Origin: DAISJM01 sp036821485
GTDB taxonomy: Bacteria > Verrucomicrobiota > Kiritimatiellia > CAIQIC01 > JAGNIJ01
Direction of reading: 5' to 3'
Length of the DNA stretch: 64,000 nucleotides
Assembly: GCA_036821485.1 (NCBI GenBank)
Contig: DAISJM010000001.1
Span: 62,001-126,000, forward strand
Shown: positions 24,969-33,253 of the stretch, piece after piece
Position numbering within the stretch: the first letter of the stretch is position 1
Layout: every line of letters begins with the position of its first letter
Made by a program: the position numbers and the translations under genes
The notes under the pieces: generated by a model
Database searches by the model: none
The model's input: the letters and a program-made list of their open reading frames with translations, nothing else
Told to the model about the DNA's origin: nothing

Positions 24969-25787
24969 TTACTTGGGCGGCAGCATCGCGACGATGCGAC
25001 ACTGCGCCGATTCCAGTTCAATTCCGCGCATCGGGAAGCAGCCGATCCAGCAGCGCTGGTTGCTCAGCTTCCCGATCTCGCCGCCGATATTCTCCGCATG
25101 CACGAGTTTCTTGGGGAACAACTTGAGATGCATGACCTGGTAGTAGTAATCCGGCGGGAACATCTCGTCCCAGCTCTTGCCGTACTTCGCCTTCAGCTTG
25201 GCCTCGGCCTCGAGGAACCGTGCCGGATGCCAGGTGCGGATAATCGTGTTCATGGGGTGATCCGCGCTGCCGCAGTCGACGCCGATCCACTTGATCTTCA
25301 TCTTCAGCGCCCACTTGTCGAAGCCGGGGCCGGGGCCAGGATGTTTCACGAAGTAACGGACTTCGTCCGAACCGGGCTGATCCCATGCGTAGCGATTGTA
25401 GCCGGTGTTGATGATCAGGATGTCGCCCTTCCGGATGTCCGCGCGTTTCATCAGCATTTCGGGCGAATAGAGGTCATAGTCGCCGACGTCTTTTGAAATA
25501 TCGACGACGACGCCGGGGCCGATCCACTCCTTGATCGGCACGTTGCCGATCGACCGGCCACTGGCATGGAAATGGATTTCACCATCCATGTGCGTGCCCA
25601 CGTGGTTGCTCATGGTGATGATCTGCCCGTTCGCGCCTTGGCCCATGTGTGCGCCGGCGATGCGCTTGAAATACTGGATGCCCATCGGCATATAGCTCGG
25701 CCACGGCGGCGTGTGAATGCTTAGCCGCTGGGTCAGATCGAACACGCGCGCTTCAGCCATTAATTTGATGAAATCGTTAGTCTTCAT
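24969..25787 (-). CDS. Cyclase-family metallohydrolase (kynurenine-formamidase / isatin-hydrolase fold)
   Basis: A 272-residue protein with the diagnostic metal-binding motif HVGTHMDGEIHFH (about residues 61-73), matching H-x-G-T-H-x-D. Further support is GDILIINTGYNRY and WIGVDCGSADHP. Characterised members hydrolyse amides in lactam or formyl compounds, such as isatin hydrolase and KynB. In this operon it is the best candidate for opening a ring oxidised by the Mo hydroxylase encoded just downstream. The precise ring is unknown. Confidence 0.85.
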   Translation of the reverse strand: MKTNDFIKLMAEARVFDLTQRLSIHTPPWPSYMPMGIQYFKRIAGAHMGQGANGQIITMSNHVGTHMDGEIHFHASGRSIGNVPIKEWIGPGVVVDISKDVGDYDLYSPEMLMKRADIRKGDILIINTGYNRYAWDQPGSDEVRYFVKHPGPGPGFDKWALKMKIKWIGVDCGSADHPMNTIIRTWHPARFLEAEAKLKAKYGKSWDEMFPPDYYYQVMHLKLFPKKLVHAENIGGEIGKLSNQRCWIGCFPMRGIELESAQCRIVAMLPPK

Positions 25788-25829
25788 TTTCCCGCACCTC
25801 CGGTTTCGTGTTGTTCGTGTCTTTCGTGG

Positions 25830-27251
25830 TTACTTCTTTAATCCTTTTGCCAATCCTTCAAACGCCTTCCGGAACGGTTCCAGCGGGGCGTTCAGCACGC
25901 CCGCGCCGATCTGGCCGACACCCGCCTGCTTGTGCGCGACACCGGTGTCGATGAACGGAAGGATGTTCTTCTCGATGATCTTCACGACGTCGATGCCAGT
26001 CGGTGTGCCGCGGAAATTGAGCGCCGGCACCTGGTACGCGTTATTCTCCCCGGCGGTGATTTCGTACATCTGTGTCGTGTAGCGAATCGAGTCGGCGACC
26101 TGGCCGCCGACGAACTGGACAATCGCAGGCGCGGCGGCGATGGCGAAGCCGCCGAGGCCGTTGGTTTCCGTGATCGCGCTGTCGCCGATGTCCGGATTCG
26201 CGTCGGCCTTCGTGTAGCCGGGGAAATACAGCGCATCCGGCACGTCGGCAGGCCCGGTGAACCACGCGTTGCCCGTGCCGGCGAGTTGTACGCCGAAGTC
26301 GGTGCCGTTGCGCGCCATGACGACTGCCACGCTGCTATTGGGGATGTTGCGCGCGGCATCGAGTGTCGCCTTCGATGCGGGCATGGAGAGGTTCAGGAAG
26401 AAGTGGTCGTTATGGTTGATGAACTCCAGCACGTCGGAAGCGGTCTTCGGATCCGGCGCAGTGGTGATGACGGCCGGTGCAATCGTGCGATAGAGGATGG
26501 ACGTTCCCGCGCGATTGCGGTTGTGGACCTCGTCGCCCATATGCAGCGCCTGCGCAATGATGTTCTTCAAATCGATCACGCCGATTTTCGCGATGGCCTT
26601 TTTCAGCGTCGGATAGAGCACGCGCTCCATCCATTTGAGTCTCGCCACAACATCGTCCCCGTAGGCGCCGTAGCGCAGCACTTTGCCCAGCCCCTCGTTC
26701 TGCGTGCAGTAGGCGAAGTTGCCGAACGTGGCATTCTTCAGGACGAACACGGGCATGGAAGGGGAGATGATGCCGGCCATAGGGCCGACTGATGCGTGCT
26801 CGTGGCAGGGCGCATATTTGATGGTGCCGGATGACGCGAGGGCCTCGGCCTCTGTCGGGTTCTTTGCGCGGCCTTCATAGATCAGTGCGCCCATGATCGC
26901 GCCGCGCATCGGGCCGCACATCCGTTCCCAAGTCACCGGCGGGCCGGCGTGCAGGATCAGGTCGCGTTTCATGCCGGGGATGATGTCGATCGCGCGCTCC
27001 ATGCCCACGAGCTGCGGCATGCCGCCCAAGATGATTTCGATCGCCTTGCGGTTGGCCTTCTCAATGGCCGGTCGCCGTGCCGCGATGATCCGCAGAAGCT
27101 TGTCATCCATGTCCACCGGTGGCTTCCAGTCCACCTGTACCGCCTGTGCGCCGGAGGATGCCAGCGCATCCTTGAACGACGACAAGCCGAAGTTGACCAC
27201 CTTGAGGTCCGTTTCAAAAAGCTGGTTAATGCCGCTCTTCTTCTTGCTCAC
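25830..27251 (-). CDS. ylbE: Oxamate carbamoyltransferase subunit YlbE (DUF1116)
   Basis: A 473-residue DUF1116 protein. YlbE with FdrA and YlbF (AllG, AllF, AllH) makes up the oxamate carbamoyltransferase of E. coli anaerobic allantoin catabolism, yielding oxamate and carbamoyl phosphate from oxalurate. The characteristic VDWKPP near the N-terminus, GPPVTWERMCGPMRGAIMGALIYEG, and PCHEHASVGPMAG are visible. The start is GTG at 27251, fixed by a GTGA overlap with the fdrA stop. An upstream in-frame ATG would lie deep inside fdrA. The substrate may be oxalurate or a related carbamoylated acid. Confidence 0.9.
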   Translation of the reverse strand: MSKKKSGINQLFETDLKVVNFGLSSFKDALASSGAQAVQVDWKPPVDMDDKLLRIIAARRPAIEKANRKAIEIILGGMPQLVGMERAIDIIPGMKRDLILHAGPPVTWERMCGPMRGAIMGALIYEGRAKNPTEAEALASSGTIKYAPCHEHASVGPMAGIISPSMPVFVLKNATFGNFAYCTQNEGLGKVLRYGAYGDDVVARLKWMERVLYPTLKKAIAKIGVIDLKNIIAQALHMGDEVHNRNRAGTSILYRTIAPAVITTAPDPKTASDVLEFINHNDHFFLNLSMPASKATLDAARNIPNSSVAVVMARNGTDFGVQLAGTGNAWFTGPADVPDALYFPGYTKADANPDIGDSAITETNGLGGFAIAAAPAIVQFVGGQVADSIRYTTQMYEITAGENNAYQVPALNFRGTPTGIDVVKIIEKNILPFIDTGVAHKQAGVGQIGAGVLNAPLEPFRKAFEGLAKGLKK

Positions 27252-28747
27252 TTCCCACCTGCCTTTGCCGCGTTGCCGGCGTATGCACACGCTGCGGCGT
27301 TGCTCGGCATCACGATGGCTCCAGCAGCCTTCAGGGCTTTGACCACCCGTGAACGATTCTGCGGGTCGCCGTCGGTGCCGGTGACCGAACATACCACCGG
27401 AACTTTGCGCGAGGCCGTGCGGATCACCGGTGCAAGTTCCGCGGCCGGGTCCATGTTCGAGCCGTAACCGAGTACGACGTCCAGCAGGATCACGGCAGTC
27501 TCGGGATCAGCCGCCTCCGCCAGAATCCGTTTGTTGCGTAACGAGAAGTCGATCATCGGATGCGGTCGGCCGACGGTAAACTCGTCCTCGCCCAGATCGA
27601 CGAACGAGTGCTTCTGGCTCTTCAACGAATCCTTGAGCCGCTTCGTCCTGCCGGTCGGCGCGTTGGAGTAGAGTTGGCCGAGCGTGTCCTCGAGAATGAT
27701 TTGCGCTTCTGCGCAGAACGTTCCGCCGCTGAACAAGCCCCGGACGTATTTGCGGCGGCCGCGGGCGCGCCGCGGCCGGCTCTGAGATCCGACCCTATCT
27801 TGAAGGTCTTCAATCTTGCGGCCTGTCGCGAGCGCAACTGCTTGCAGCGCAGCCTCTTCCAGCGTCTTTGGTCCGTCTCCTTCCGCGCCGAGAAGTAGCG
27901 AGACAACGGGCTTACGGATGCGGCGCACTTCACGGCGGACGCGGTTCAGCACGCTGGGGTGGGGCGGTTTGGAGACGAGCAGGATGACCTTCGTCTGCGG
28001 GTCGGCGGCGAGCGCCTTCAGGCCGGCGAGGAACATGATGCCGCCGACTTCCTTCTTTACGTCGCGCCCGCCCGTGCCGATTGCCTGTGAAATACCGGAG
28101 CCTTCGTTGGAGATGATGGTGCTGACTTCCTGGAGTCCGGTTCCGGCGGCGGCGACGATGCCGATCGGGCCGCGGCGAACCACGTTGGCGAAGGCGAGCG
28201 GGATGCCGTTGATGATCGCCGTGCCGCAGTCGGGACCCATGACGAGCAATCCCTTCTTTGCCGCGAACTTCTTGAGTTCGATTTCCTTCTCGATCGGCAC
28301 GTTGTCGGAAAAGAGCATGACGTGCAGGCCCTTCTCAAGACAGCGCATCGCGAGCGAGCCGGCATAACGACCGGCGACGGAGATCAACGCGAGGTTCGCG
28401 CCCGGCAGAACCTTCACGGCGCCGTCGAGATCAGACGGGAGCGTTTCACCGGAGGAAGTCCCGACGGCCGCGGCCTTGCTCTTGAGCGCGGCCTCGGCTG
28501 CGTTCAAAGCGGCCTCGGCTGTCTTGGCATCGCGCGCCTTCACGGCCAGCAGCAGGTCGGTATCGGTTGCCTTGGCAAAATCGGAGATCAGCAGGCCGGA
28601 CGCCTTGAGGATGCCGAGGTTCGACTTCGTGCCCATGACAAGCGCGGCTTCGGCGACGCCGTCCGTGCCGGCAATGCTTTTGCCTACGCGCATCAGCGAG
28701 ACGGAATCGTGGTAGGCGCCCTTTTTGATTCTGCCGAGGGTAATCAT
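27248..28747 (-). CDS. fdrA: FdrA-family protein, oxamate carbamoyltransferase subunit
   Basis: A 499-residue FdrA protein, related to succinyl-CoA synthetase subunits. The N-terminal Y-x-D-S-V-x-L-M segment is the family start. A Rossmann-like CoA-binding region contains MGPDCGTAIINGIPLAFANVVRRG and IGIVAAAGTGLQEV, and GISQAIGTGGRD carries the gly-rich loop. The second half has LFSGGTFCAEAQIILE and VILLDVVLGYGSNMDPA, both family hallmarks. It overlaps ylbF upstream (ATGA) and ylbE downstream (GTGA), so the three subunits are coupled one after another. In E. coli this set is called allFGH. Confidence 0.93.
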   Translation of the reverse strand: MITLGRIKKGAYHDSVSLMRVGKSIAGTDGVAEAALVMGTKSNLGILKASGLLISDFAKATDTDLLLAVKARDAKTAEAALNAAEAALKSKAAAVGTSSGETLPSDLDGAVKVLPGANLALISVAGRYAGSLAMRCLEKGLHVMLFSDNVPIEKEIELKKFAAKKGLLVMGPDCGTAIINGIPLAFANVVRRGPIGIVAAAGTGLQEVSTIISNEGSGISQAIGTGGRDVKKEVGGIMFLAGLKALAADPQTKVILLVSKPPHPSVLNRVRREVRRIRKPVVSLLLGAEGDGPKTLEEAALQAVALATGRKIEDLQDRVGSQSRPRRARGRRKYVRGLFSGGTFCAEAQIILEDTLGQLYSNAPTGRTKRLKDSLKSQKHSFVDLGEDEFTVGRPHPMIDFSLRNKRILAEAADPETAVILLDVVLGYGSNMDPAAELAPVIRTASRKVPVVCSVTGTDGDPQNRSRVVKALKAAGAIVMPSNAAACAYAGNAAKAGGK

Positions 28748-29739
28748 TTTCGAGCCTTTGTTTTGAGGTTCCCCGTGGGTTCACCCCACGGGGGCCAGAA
28801 TTCTGCCTCCTGCCGGTCAAGCCGGCAGGGAGGCAGGAGCATGGAGGCTCCCCGTGGGTTGACCCCACGGGAGCCAGAATTCTGCCTCCTGCCGCGCAAG
28901 GTGGCAGGGAGGCTCTTCAACATCAACACGAACCCTGCGGTGAGGTCGGCGCCCGACGTTTCGCCGAGGGCAAGTACGCGACGGCCGCAGGAACGAACTT
29001 CGCGCGCGCTGCCGTGAAGCAGCGCGCCGATCAGGTTCTTCATCGGTTCAGCGACGAATCCGTCGCGGGCGAGGCCGAGAAAATGGGCGGAGAGCCGATG
29101 CCGAGTCCTCGCTGCAGCGTGGATCGTGGCAATCGCGCGGGAGTAATCGGTGTTTGTCAGGTTTCCTGCGAGATGCAGGGCCATCATTGCGCCTGCGAGG
29201 AAATCGTCGCCGCCCGGTGTCAGGCCAAAGCCACAACCGGCGAGGAGACGGCTCCCGCGCGCGAGCCGGCGCGGGTTGTTTAATCCGTCGAGCATGTCCT
29301 TCGCGCCCGCACGAATGCGCCGCGCAAACTGGCGGGAGAGCAAATCGGGCCCGGGCGCAGCGTGGGGGTCGAGCAGGAGCAAAAAGTTCCAAGGGTTGGA
29401 AAACTGGGGTACCCATTTTTCCAAGGATTTGAAATTTCGTGCGAAGCGCCGGCCGGGTACCTCATCGCGCGCGAGGTCGGAGCGATAGACCGGAGTCCGG
29501 CGGATGACGTGGCGGCGATCGGAGAGGGTGACTGAACCGCGGCGGATGATCAGGCGTGGCGCGGCGCCGCAGAAGTCGCGCGCGGAACCTGCGACGACAA
29601 GGTTGGCCGGGCCAGCGCCGATCTCGGCGCTGACGACGGACACAAGGCGGCCGCCGCGGACGAAATTCACGGCACGATCAAAGCGGGAGTGAACGCAATA
29701 CGTTCCTTCCCGCACTCTGTCGCCGATACTCAGCAGCAT
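28744..29739 (-). CDS. ylbF: DUF2877 protein (YlbF/AllH), third oxamate carbamoyltransferase subunit, with repeat insertions
   Basis: A 331-residue DUF2877 protein, recognised by the R-x-S motifs in the N-terminal half and the diagnostic LLAGCGFGLTPGGDDFLAGAMMALH segment. It is the third subunit of the FdrA/YlbE/YlbF enzyme. Two stretches look foreign. One is an internal segment FKSLEKWVPQFSNPWN, encoded exactly by a TTTTCCAA-type repeat (29386-29434). The other is a C-terminal tail of about 50 residues encoded by two tandem hairpin repeats (28765-28911). Both keep the reading frame, and the gene still ends in the ATGA overlap with fdrA, so it is likely functional despite the insertions. Confidence 0.85.
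   Translation of the reverse strand: MLLSIGDRVREGTYCVHSRFDRAVNFVRGGRLVSVVSAEIGAGPANLVVAGSARDFCGAAPRLIIRRGSVTLSDRRHVIRRTPVYRSDLARDEVPGRRFARNFKSLEKWVPQFSNPWNFLLLLDPHAAPGPDLLSRQFARRIRAGAKDMLDGLNNPRRLARGSRLLAGCGFGLTPGGDDFLAGAMMALHLAGNLTNTDYSRAIATIHAAARTRHRLSAHFLGLARDGFVAEPMKNLIGALLHGSAREVRSCGRRVLALGETSGADLTAGFVLMLKSLPATLRGRRQNSGSRGVNPRGASMLLPPCRLDRQEAEFWPPWGEPTGNLKTKARK
28765..28911. repeat. Tandem pair of about 79-bp hairpin repeats inside the 3' end of ylbF
   Basis: Unit 1 (28765-28843) and unit 2 (28844-28911) both begin GAGG-Y-TCCCCGTGGGTT and continue through ACCCCACGGG, GCCAGAATTCTGCCTCCTGCC and GGCAGGGAGGC. Each unit forms two hairpins, CCCCGTGGG/CCCACGGGG and a CTGCC/GGCAG stem. The repeat period is 79 bp. 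The whole block is translated as the C-terminal tail of YlbF without a stop codon. Confidence 0.85.
29386..29434. repeat. TTTTCCAA-type repeat element (copy C) inside ylbF
   Basis: TTCCAAGGGTTGGAAAA at 29387-29403 and the degenerate TTTTTCCAAGGATTTGAAA near 29416-29434 are separated by a short GGTACCC-containing palindrome. This resembles copies A and B but has diverged. It lies in the coding region of ylbF and is translated in frame. Confidence 0.75.
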
Positions 29740-29774
29740 GAGCGGTTCCTGTCGGCGCCGCCTTGGGGCAACGC

Positions 29775-30122
29775 CTATTTCACCTCGGAGAAAATCATAC
29801 CGAGGTGTTTCCGAAGATCGCTTTGTCTCACCACCGAGACGCTGCCCGTCACGGCCATGCCGGTGCGGGGTTTATCGATGTTGAGTTGGCCCAGGATGCG
29901 GAGACCGTTCTCCAACTCGACAATGCCGAGCAGGAGCGTGGGCACGTTGAAATCGCCGGGCAGCGTGTGCAGCCGGGTGAAGGTCAGCAGCTTGCCTTTT
30001 CTCGGCAGGGGCACGGGTTCGAATTCATTGTGCTCGTTGGCATGGCACTTCTTGCAGACCATGCGGTAGGGGTAGTGGAGCTGGCCGCATTTCCGACATT
30101 TATAGGCATAGATTTCGGCCAT
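29775..30122 (-). CDS. DUF35 / OB-fold protein with zinc ribbon, partner of the thiolase-fold protein
   Basis: A 115-residue protein. The N-terminal rubredoxin-like zinc ribbon uses C9, C12, C23 and C26 (C-x2-C, then C-x2-C), followed by an OB-fold beta-barrel (KGKLLTFTRLHTLP, then VELENGLRILGQL). Such proteins form tight complexes with thiolase-fold enzymes and either feed acyl-CoA between active sites or, in the ChsH2-Ltp2 steroid system, enable an aldolase. The start at 30122 lies 2 bp after the thiolase-like stop codon. Confidence 0.9.
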   Translation of the reverse strand: MAEIYAYKCRKCGQLHYPYRMVCKKCHANEHNEFEPVPLPRKGKLLTFTRLHTLPGDFNVPTLLLGIVELENGLRILGQLNIDKPRTGMAVTGSVSVVRQSDLRKHLGMIFSEVK

Positions 30123-30124
30123 GG

Positions 30125-31300
30125 CTAATCCTCCCGGATAAAGGTCAGGCAGACGACGTTGTTGCCGAATCCGCCGAAGTTGCAGGTGAAGCCTACCTTC
30201 GCATCCTTGACCTGGCGTTTGCGCGCTTCGCCGCGCAGTTGGGTGACGATTTCGTGCGCCTGCCCGATCCCGGTTGCGCCGACGGGGTGTCCCTTGGCCT
30301 TGAGGCCGCCGGACGTGTTGATCGGGATCTTGCCGCCGATGCGGGTCTCGCCCTTTTCGAGCGCGATGTGACCCTGCCCTTTCTTGAAGAAGCCGACTTC
30401 CTCGCTCTCGACGATCTCGAGGATGGTGAACGCATCGTGCAGTTCGGCCACGCTGACATCGGATGGTTTCACACCGGCCATCTTGAACGACTGCTCGGCG
30501 GCGCGGCGCACGGCCAGCAGGTCCGTCGGGTTCTCGCGCTCGTGTACCGCATGCGTGTCGGTCGCCTGGCCGACGCCGGCGAGGCGGACGAGCGGGCGGC
30601 CGGTCTTCTTTGCGACTTCCTTCGTGGCGAGAATGACGCATGCGCCGCCGTCGGAAACGGGGCATAGATCGAAGAATCGTAGCGGCTCGGCGACGTACGG
30701 GTTGTTCGTCAGCGCCTCGGGTCCGTCGAGGATGCCCTCGATCGTGATCTTCTGGTGCAGGTGGGCGAACGGGTTGAGCATCGCGTTGTCGTGGTTCTTC
30801 ACCGCGACCATGGCGAGGTGGCGCGAGGTGACGCCGTACTGCTCCATGTAGAGCCGGGTGAACATGCCCGCGAGGGAGGGCAGGGTCACGCCGTAGATGT
30901 ATTCCGCGATCTGGTGCGTGAGCGTGGCGACGAAGTCCGTCGCCTCGAGGTTGTTGGTTTCGCGCATGCGTTCCGCGCCGGTGACCATGACAACGTCGTG
31001 GAGGCCGGAGGCGACCGCCATGAAGCCCTGCTTGATGGCGGAAGCGCCGGAAGCGGGTCCGTTTTCAATCGTTTCCGCGCCGGCGGGTGTGAGGCTGAGG
31101 GTATCGATCACGGCGCTGGCGAGCGCGGTCTGACCGTTCACGCGGCCGCTGCCCATGTTGGCCACGTAGAGGTGATCGATCTTCGACAGCCCGGCGTCCT
31201 TGAGGGCGATCATCGCCGGATAGGCGGCGATTTCGGAGATGGGGTAATCGAGCCGGGAGAAGCTCGTGATGCCGATGCCGACGACATAGACCTCGCGCAT
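30125..31300 (-). CDS. Thiolase-superfamily protein lacking the nucleophilic Cys (putative acyl-CoA retro-aldolase)
   Basis: A 391-residue SCP2-type thiolase-fold protein. The conserved ELHDAF His motif and C-terminal glycine-rich CNFGGFGNN segment are present. At the position where thiolases have the catalytic Cys (archaeal type EAACASGG) this protein reads ENGPASGAS, with Pro at residue 82 and no Cys. Loss of this Cys and pairing with a DUF35 protein are features of Ltp2/DitF-type aldolases that cleave C-C bonds of CoA thioesters. The start at 31300 (MREVYV) has an AGGGAAGG ribosome binding site. The upstream extension to 31336 overlaps the preceding gene. Confidence 0.85.
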   Translation of the reverse strand: MREVYVVGIGITSFSRLDYPISEIAAYPAMIALKDAGLSKIDHLYVANMGSGRVNGQTALASAVIDTLSLTPAGAETIENGPASGASAIKQGFMAVASGLHDVVMVTGAERMRETNNLEATDFVATLTHQIAEYIYGVTLPSLAGMFTRLYMEQYGVTSRHLAMVAVKNHDNAMLNPFAHLHQKITIEGILDGPEALTNNPYVAEPLRFFDLCPVSDGGACVILATKEVAKKTGRPLVRLAGVGQATDTHAVHERENPTDLLAVRRAAEQSFKMAGVKPSDVSVAELHDAFTILEIVESEEVGFFKKGQGHIALEKGETRIGGKIPINTSGGLKAKGHPVGATGIGQAHEIVTQLRGEARKRQVKDAKVGFTCNFGGFGNNVVCLTFIRED

Positions 31301-31301
31301 G

Positions 31302-32075
31302 TTACGCCTTCCCTTCGGGGCCGTCGGCTTCGCCATGCTCGAGCCTCCAGCGCTGCTGGAGGATCGCGGTGCCGGTGGGGTCCTTCATGGCCCGCGTGGC
31401 TGCCATGAGATCCGCGGGCGGTTTGGGCGGGTTGGATGGCGGAAGAATCTTGTCCTGCGCCTTCTTCAGTTCATCCGGCGGGACGGGGCGGCGGCCGACG
31501 ACGAGCGTGCTGCGCGCCTTGTTGAATAATTCCTTGGTCAGCGCCCACGAGGGGACGCCGCCGAGTTCGTGGGCGATGTCGAACCGCTTCTCGAGCTGGT
31601 ACTCGATCATCCACCGGCGGAAGCCGATGGGCGATTCGGCGACGATGAGGACCTCCTTCTGGCCGACGATGTCGAGGTGGTACTCCATCTTGGCCGCGAA
31701 GGCGTGAGCGCCGACGCGGAGGCCGCGCCGGAGGGCGAGGGTGTGGTAGGACACGCCGACGTCCTTGCTGGCAAAGCGGCCGTTGACGATCGCGGCGAGC
31801 TCGCCGTTGATCTGGGCGATCAGCACGTACTCGTCCTGAACGCGATGGCGGTAGTAGCCGAGCAGTTCGGCGTACACGCGTACGGAAACGATGTCGTAGA
31901 AATCGCGCTCGACGTGGATCAGCGGTTCCACGTGCGGAAGGAGGTCGGGAATTTCTTCGCGCCCCACCTGGCGGACGACCATGTTCTCGCCGCTGGCGAG
32001 CTGCATGAACTTGGGTGGAAACGGCGGCGCGGGGTGATCGATCGGCCGGAGGATTTTCTCGAGTTCTACCGCCAT
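31302..32075 (-). CDS. GNAT-like protein of unknown substrate, first gene of the operon
   Basis: A 257-residue protein. The middle section (about residues 30-165) has the strand-helix order of a GNAT acyltransferase: MVVRQVGREEIPDLLPHV, then YVLIAQINGELAAIVNGRF, then a basic VSYHTLALRRGLRVGAHAF loop where acyl-CoA would bind, then EVLIVAESPIGFRRWMIEYQLEKR. The R/Q-x-x-G-x-G/A motif is not perfect, so the assignment is tentative. The start at 32075 is preferred, with GAAAGGGGG 6 bp upstream. Being first in the operon, it may act on the CoA thioester or amino compound formed there. Confidence 0.5.
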   Translation of the reverse strand: MAVELEKILRPIDHPAPPFPPKFMQLASGENMVVRQVGREEIPDLLPHVEPLIHVERDFYDIVSVRVYAELLGYYRHRVQDEYVLIAQINGELAAIVNGRFASKDVGVSYHTLALRRGLRVGAHAFAAKMEYHLDIVGQKEVLIVAESPIGFRRWMIEYQLEKRFDIAHELGGVPSWALTKELFNKARSTLVVGRRPVPPDELKKAQDKILPPSNPPKPPADLMAATRAMKDPTGTAILQQRWRLEHGEADGPEGKA

Positions 32076-32200
32076 AAGACCCCCTTTCAAGGTGCCTCAA
32101 GTTATGTACGGCTCGGTGCCTGAAATGTTAATACGGGCAGGGGGGAAAGGCGAGTGCCGAAACAGTGATCGGTGACCCGTGAGTAGTTGGCGGTTTTTGA

Positions 32201-32228
32201 GTGACAATGGGCCGGGATCGGGAACAAT
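32201..32228 (+). promoter_or_regulatory. Candidate promoter for the nitrilase-mdcA pair
   Basis: GTGACA at 32201-32206, a 16-bp spacer and AACAAT at 32223-32228 lie 54 bp before the nitrilase start. The 206-bp divergent gap (32076-32281) should also carry the promoter for the ten-gene minus-strand operon, but I could not pick it out with confidence. Confidence 0.3.
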
Positions 32229-32281
32229 AGTCCGGCACGCAGTGCCAAGGTTTCCGTGTTGTAAGCGAAAGGAATCCAACG

Positions 32282-33253
32282 ATGGCCAGGTCCCGAACCG
32301 CATCAGGGCTGAAGTCCCGCGTGAAACGCGTGACGGTTGCCGGCGTACAGGTCTCCCCGCGCCCGAACGATATTCCCCACAACGTGGAGATGGTGATCTC
32401 GTGGTTTCGGCGCGCGGTGCGCGAGACGGATGCGCGACTGGTCGTGTTCCCGGAGAGCATCACCACCGGGTTTCATCCCGGCATGCCGCTGGAGCAATTT
32501 CACGATCTGCTGCCGCGCCGCGTCGAATCGATGCTGGCGCCGATCCAGCAGGTGTGCCGCGAGAAGAAGTCTTATTGCGTGGTACCGACCTATGAGCGCG
32601 GGCGCGGGCATCGCACGATCTACAACAGCGCGTTCCTGATCGACGGGCGAGGCGATATCGCCGGCGTCTACCGCAAGACGCATCCGTTTCCGACGGAGCG
32701 GTTGAGCGCGGGCGGCTGGACGACGCCGGGCATGGAGTATCCCGTGATTCCGACCGAGTTCGGCGCCGTCGGCATGATGATCTGCTACGACGGCGATTTC
32801 CCGGAAGTGTCACGTATCCTCGCGATCAAGGGTGCGCAAATCATCGCGCGGCCGTCCGCGCTGCTGCGCGGGTTCGACGTGTGGGAGATGACGAACAACG
32901 TGCGTGCCTATGACAACCACGTCTACCTCGTGGCGGTCAACGCGGTCGGCACCGATGCGTCCGGCACGCACTACTTCGGCCACAGCATGATCGTCTCGCC
33001 GACGGCGCAGGCGCTGGCCGTGGCGCGCGGCACGGAGGAGATCATCTACGCGGAACTGAATCCCAATCCGCTCAAACGGCTGGGGTTGGGTTCCGATGCG
33101 CCGATGCTGTTCGACCATCTTGAGGACCGCAATGTCGCGTCGTACGGTTCGGTGTTGTCGCGGTCGGTCCGCAGCCCGTTCGAGCCGGCGAAGAGGTTCA
33201 GTATTCACAAGCACACGCCGCAACGCGGGAAGAAGTCCGGGAGGTCCTCATGA
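32282..33253 (+). CDS. Carbon-nitrogen hydrolase (nitrilase superfamily amidase)
   Basis: A 323-residue nitrilase-superfamily amidohydrolase. The catalytic triad is complete: E58 in FPESITTGF, K132 in YRKTHPFPTER and C168 in MICYDGDFPE. Members include N-carbamoyl-amino-acid hydrolases, beta-ureidopropionase and formamidase. In a carbamoyl-compound pathway an N-carbamoyl-type substrate is the best guess. A GAAAGGAA ribosome binding site precedes the ATG. It overlaps mdcA by 4 bp (ATGA). Confidence 0.88.
   Translation: MARSRTASGLKSRVKRVTVAGVQVSPRPNDIPHNVEMVISWFRRAVRETDARLVVFPESITTGFHPGMPLEQFHDLLPRRVESMLAPIQQVCREKKSYCVVPTYERGRGHRTIYNSAFLIDGRGDIAGVYRKTHPFPTERLSAGGWTTPGMEYPVIPTEFGAVGMMICYDGDFPEVSRILAIKGAQIIARPSALLRGFDVWEMTNNVRAYDNHVYLVAVNAVGTDASGTHYFGHSMIVSPTAQALAVARGTEEIIYAELNPNPLKRLGLGSDAPMLFDHLEDRNVASYGSVLSRSVRSPFEPAKRFSIHKHTPQRGKKSGRSS

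Noticed and set aside
30125..31300. Plain acetyl-CoA acetyltransferase (thiolase) annotation
   Set aside because: The nucleophilic Cys position is occupied by Pro in ENGPASGAS, so ordinary thiolase chemistry is unlikely.
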